Shown here piece by piece: positions 61,022-64,000 of a stretch of DNA of 64,000 nt. The DNA comes from Rhodovulum kholense (GTDB taxonomy: Bacteria; Pseudomonadota; Alphaproteobacteria; Rhodobacterales; Rhodobacteraceae). A program made the position numbers and the translations under genes. The stretch covers positions 62,001 through 126,000 of the forward strand of contig NZ_QAYC01000009.1 in NCBI RefSeq assembly GCF_003053725.1. Direction: 5' to 3'. The notes beneath the pieces are model-generated. The model worked only from the letters and a program-made list of their open reading frames with translations, made no database searches and had not been told where the DNA came from. Within the stretch, counting starts at the first letter, position 1, and every line of letters begins with the position of its first letter.

Positions 61022-62034
61022 GGCCCGCTGCTCACGCTGGTCGCGGCACAGCTGCAGGCGGCCGGAGCCGGGGTCGCCGCCGTTCTAGACACCGCACCGC
61101 TTGGGGCGCAGGCCCGGGCGCTGCCCCGGCTGGCCGCCCGACCCGTCGTCACGCTGCGGGGGCTGGCGATGCGGGCGCGGCTCGGGCGGCTTTGCCGCGC
61201 GGGCGTCACGCTCGGGCGGATCGAGGCAGATGCCGAGGGGCCGACAGCGCTTTGCTGGCCCAACGCGCGCGGACAGGCGCGGCCCCCCTGCGATACCGTC
61301 GCGCTTGGCTGGCACCTGCGGTCCGAAACCCATCTGGCCGAACTGGCGGGCGCGCGCCTTTTCCACGATCCGCTCTGGGCGCAATGGCGGCCCGAGGCCG
61401 ACCCGATGGGCCGGGCGGGTGCCGGGCTTTATCTCGCGGGCGACGGGCTTTGCCTTCTGGGCGCCGACGCGGCCGAGATCGCGGGGCGGCTGGCCGCCAT
61501 CGCCTGCCTTCAGGATCTGGGCCTGCCCCACCCCGCGTCCGATCTGCGCCGCCTCAAACGCCCGCGCCGCTTTGCGGCCGGTCTGGCGCAGGCCTTTCCC
61601 GACCCCGCCGCCAGGGTCGCGGCACCGCCCGACAGATCCGTCATCTGCCGCTGCGAGGGCATCACCGCGGGCGCGCTGCGCGAAAGCGCGGCCCATGGCG
61701 GGGCGGAGGCGAACCGGGTCAAGTCGCTGTCGCGCGCCGGTATGGGCCGCTGTCAGGGCCGCTATTGCCAGATCGCGGCGACCGAAATCCTGGCCGCCGC
61801 CACCGGGATCGCGCCAAGGATGCGGCCGACCGAGGCGGGACGGATGCGGGCCCAGGCCCCGGCGCGGCCGCTGCCGGTCTCGGCCTGCCTGGCCCGCCCG
61901 GACCCCGGCCGGTCGCAGACGATCCTGCCATCCAGGCGGCGCTGACAGCGGAATATGCTGCGCGCCCCGGCGCTTCGGCAGGAAGATACGGGGGCCATCG
62001 GCTAGGCTCGGCCCAAGATCACAGCGGAGGAGCC

Positions 62035-63498
62035 ATGTCGCTCAGTTTCGACCCGGCACGCCTGTCCCTGCCGGAGGGTCATTTCATCGGCGGGCGCTAT
62101 CTGCCCGGCCCCGACGCCATCGAGATCCGCGCGCCCTCGGACGGCCGCATCCTTGGCGCTATCCCGCAAGCCGATGCCGGGACCGTCGACCGCGCGGTCG
62201 AGGCCGCCCGCACGGCACTTGCCCGGTCGGGCTGGGCCGATCTGGCCCCCCGCGACCGGGTTCGCGCGCTGCAGGCCTGGGCCGATCTGATCGAGGCCGA
62301 GGCCGAGGACCTGGCCCGGATCGAGGCCGTGGCCTCGTCCCGCCCGATTGCCGAGGCGGTGCCGGGCGATGTCGCGATCCTGGCCGAACAGATCCGCTTT
62401 TTCGCAGAATTCGCCGACAAGGAGGGCGGCAGCCTGGTGCCGACCGGCGCCGGGCGGATGGGGATGATCGCGTCCGAACCCTATGGCGTCGTCGGCGCCA
62501 TCACGCCCTGGAACTTCCCGCTGTCGATGGCGGGCTGGAAGCTTGGCCCGGCACTGGCCGCGGGCAATGCGGTGGTGCTGAAACCCTCCGAGATGACCCC
62601 CTGGTCGACGCTGCGCCTGGCCGAGCTGTCGGTGCGCGCGGGCCTGCCCGAGGGGCTGATCAACATCGTGCTCGGCGACGGGCCGAACGCCGGCGCGGCG
62701 CTGGTCGCCCATCCCGGCATCGCCAAGGTCTCGTTCACCGGCTCGACCCGGGCGGGCGCAGCGATCATGGAAAACATCGCGCGCAGCGGCATCAAGCCGA
62801 TGACGCTGGAACTGGGCGGCAAGTCGCCGCAACTGGTCTTCGCCGATGCCGATCTGGACCTCGCCGCCGACTGCATCCTGCGCGGCATCACCGCCAATGC
62901 CGGTCAGGTCTGCGTCGCTGGATCGCGCCTGATCGCCGAAGCCTCGGTGGCCGAAGAGCTGGCCGCGAAAATCGCCGCGAAGATGGCCGGGATCGCCCCC
63001 GGCCCGACCTGGGAGGCGGCCACCGGCTATTCGCCGATCATCTCGGAGGCCCAGCTGTCGCGCATCGACGGCATCGTGCAGGCCGCCCGGGCCGAGGGCG
63101 CCGGGGTGCTGTGCGGCGGCGAACGCCTCGACCGGTCCGGCAGCTTCTATGCGCCCACGATCCTGACCGGGCCTGGCGCGGACTCGCCCGCCATCACCGA
63201 AGAGATCTTCGGCCCGGTCCTGACGGTCGAAACCTTCCAGACCGAGGACGAGGCGCTGGCCCTGGCTCGCCATCCGACCTATGGCCTCTGCTCGGGGATC
63301 TACACCCGCGATCTGTCGCGCGCGCTGCGGATGACCCGCGCGATCGAGGCGGGCACGGTCTGGGTCAACCGCTATGGCCGCTCGCGCGACCACATCCTGC
63401 CCACCGGAGGCTGGAAATCCTCGGGCCTTGGCAAGGATCTGGGCCGCGAGGCCTATCTGGCCAACCGACGCCAGAAATCCGTTCTGATCGACCTTTGA
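62035..63498 (+). CDS. NAD(P)-dependent aldehyde dehydrogenase
   Basis: A 487-residue intact aldehyde dehydrogenase. Motifs are TPWNFPLSMAGWKLGPALAAGN, the nucleotide loop SFTGSTRAG, general-base Glu in LELGGKSPQLVF, nucleophile Cys in NAGQVCVAGSR, and EEIFGPVL near the C terminus. GGAGGAG precedes ATG 62035. It lies 89 bp after the broken FAD gene, in the same direction, and probably belonged to that operon; it remains intact. The substrate is unknown; semialdehydes or betaine-aldehyde-like compounds are typical of the group. Confidence 0.9.
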   Translation: MSLSFDPARLSLPEGHFIGGRYLPGPDAIEIRAPSDGRILGAIPQADAGTVDRAVEAARTALARSGWADLAPRDRVRALQAWADLIEAEAEDLARIEAVASSRPIAEAVPGDVAILAEQIRFFAEFADKEGGSLVPTGAGRMGMIASEPYGVVGAITPWNFPLSMAGWKLGPALAAGNAVVLKPSEMTPWSTLRLAELSVRAGLPEGLINIVLGDGPNAGAALVAHPGIAKVSFTGSTRAGAAIMENIARSGIKPMTLELGGKSPQLVFADADLDLAADCILRGITANAGQVCVAGSRLIAEASVAEELAAKIAAKMAGIAPGPTWEAATGYSPIISEAQLSRIDGIVQAARAEGAGVLCGGERLDRSGSFYAPTILTGPGADSPAITEEIFGPVLTVETFQTEDEALALARHPTYGLCSGIYTRDLSRALRMTRAIEAGTVWVNRYGRSRDHILPTGGWKSSGLGKDLGREAYLANRRQKSVLIDL

Positions 63499-63520
63499 GC
63501 CGCCTTTTCAGGAGACGACC

Positions 63521-64000
63521 ATGACCAACCACAAGATCGCCCTGATCCCGGGCGACGGCATCGGCGTCGACGTGACCGATGCCGCGATGGAGATCGCCAC
63601 CGCCGCCGCCCGGCGCTTCGGCTTCACGCTGGCGACCGAGACCTTCCCCTGGTCCTGCGACCATTACCTGGCCACGGGGCGGATGATGCCCGAGGACGGG
63701 ATCGAGACGTTGCGCGGCTTCGAAGCCATCTATCTGGGCGCGGTCGGCTGGCCCGCCACGGTGCCGGATTCCGTGTCGCTGCACGGGCTTTTGCTGCCGA
63801 TCCGCAAGGCCTTCGCGCAATATGCCAATATCCGGCCGCACCGGCTGCTGAAAGGCGTCGAAGGCCCGCTGAGGTCGGAAGGCTTCGACATTCTCTGCAT
63901 CCGCGAGAATACCGAGGGCGAATACTCCGGCGCGGGCGGGCGCGTGCATCAGGGCACGCCGGGCGAGGTCGCGATCCAGACCTCGGTCTTTACCCGGATG
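63521..64000 (+). CDS. Tartrate/D-malate dehydrogenase, N-terminal part (runs off the right edge)
   Basis: The first 160 residues of an isocitrate/isopropylmalate dehydrogenase family member of the tartrate dehydrogenase (TtuC)/D-malate dehydrogenase (DmlA) branch. Visible are KIALIPGDGIGVDVTDAA, YLGAVGWPATVPDSVSLHGLLLPIRKAF, ANIRPHRLL and the substrate/metal loop CIRENTEGEYSGAGGR. GGAGACGACC precedes ATG 63521, 22 bp after the aldehyde dehydrogenase. It would oxidise D-malate, tartrate or a related 2-hydroxy acid. Confidence 0.88.
   Translation, partial: MTNHKIALIPGDGIGVDVTDAAMEIATAAARRFGFTLATETFPWSCDHYLATGRMMPEDGIETLRGFEAIYLGAVGWPATVPDSVSLHGLLLPIRKAFAQYANIRPHRLLKGVEGPLRSEGFDILCIRENTEGEYSGAGGRVHQGTPGEVAIQTSVFTRM

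Larger units (their letters stand above)
58893..61945 (+). pseudogene. FAD/NAD(P)-dependent oxidoreductase split by an insertion sequence
   Basis: The first part (MTRVVIVGAGPAGIRATETLA; AGGQIYRPPP) is a pyridine nucleotide-disulphide-type flavoprotein related to opine oxidase/hydrogen cyanide synthase subunit A-like enzymes. A frameshift lies in a nine-C run at 59018-59026, an amber at 59291-59293 (after GWQAPGVF), and an IS at 59370-61021 inside GSG-PLLT. After the IS the frame resumes exactly (GPLLTLVAAQL) and ends with the BFD-like iron-sulphur cluster RCEGIT...GRCQGRYC. Removing the IS and one target copy restores the join, so the element inserted into a formerly intact gene. Confidence 0.88.

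Noticed and set aside
1-64000. tRNA, rRNA, CRISPR arrays, phage genes or replication origin
   Set aside because: None seen: no cloverleaf-like intergenic block, no spaced direct repeats, no phage structural genes, and no DnaA-box cluster was noticed.

Overview
The window is GC-rich chromosomal DNA from an alphaproteobacterium, most likely of the Rhodobacteraceae. Supporting signs are an IalB-family secreted protein, a protein with a VPLPA-CTERM-like sorting tail, a rhizobial-type asparaginase, TRAP and dipeptide-type ABC uptake systems, and a separated tesA/ybbA/ybbP-like module. Genes are tightly packed with many ATGA/TGATG overlaps. No gene-free gap exceeds about 290 bp, and I saw no tRNA, rRNA or CRISPR array.

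Region 1 to about 33 kb is mostly housekeeping. It holds an RNase R fragment, dapE, a fumarylacetoacetate-hydrolase-family enzyme, a D-Ala-D-Ala carboxypeptidase with a SPOR-like tail, clpS and an RsmC-like methyltransferase. An SDR without its catalytic lysine follows. Next come the haem genes hemF, hemE and hemC (hemE and hemC divergent), a GlcD-like flavoprotein, the arylesterase/ABC exporter module, ugd, and the NAD salvage pair pncA-pncB. A three-gene operon (asparaginase, AGXT2L-like phospho-lyase, APH-fold kinase) is followed by the IalB protein, the VPLPA-CTERM protein, rlmN, a DMT exporter, a LOG-family protein and dapD.

Region about 33 to 52.4 kb is an intact accessory catabolic region. 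It has a TRAP transporter (dctPQM order), an MFS permease, two DAO-type flavoprotein oxidases, two type-II HAD hydrolases, an ArgE-like deacetylase, a GNAT, a class-III aminotransferase and a GhrA-like reductase. It ends with a complete dipeptide-type ABC importer whose two ATPase halves are fused, and an Lrp/AsnC regulator. The content suggests uptake and oxidation of amino-acid-like or amine substrates; the substrate cannot be read from the sequence.

Region about 52.4 to 62 kb is a decaying operon. A DAO oxidase, a LysR regulator, hydantoinase/oxoprolinase subunits HyuA and HyuB, a [2Fe-2S] small subunit and its FAD partner all carry frameshifts and/or amber codons. The last gene is also split by an IS1182-like element with a clean 4-bp target duplication, and that element's own transposase is broken. 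Intact aldehyde dehydrogenase and tartrate/D-malate dehydrogenase genes follow at the right edge.

Several structured non-coding elements stand out: overlapping palindromes upstream of the carboxypeptidase gene, a 15-bp tandem duplication upstream of clpS, a 28-bp-arm inverted repeat with a related partial copy 9.7 kb away, and stem-loops separating solute-binding-protein genes from permease genes in both uptake operons.
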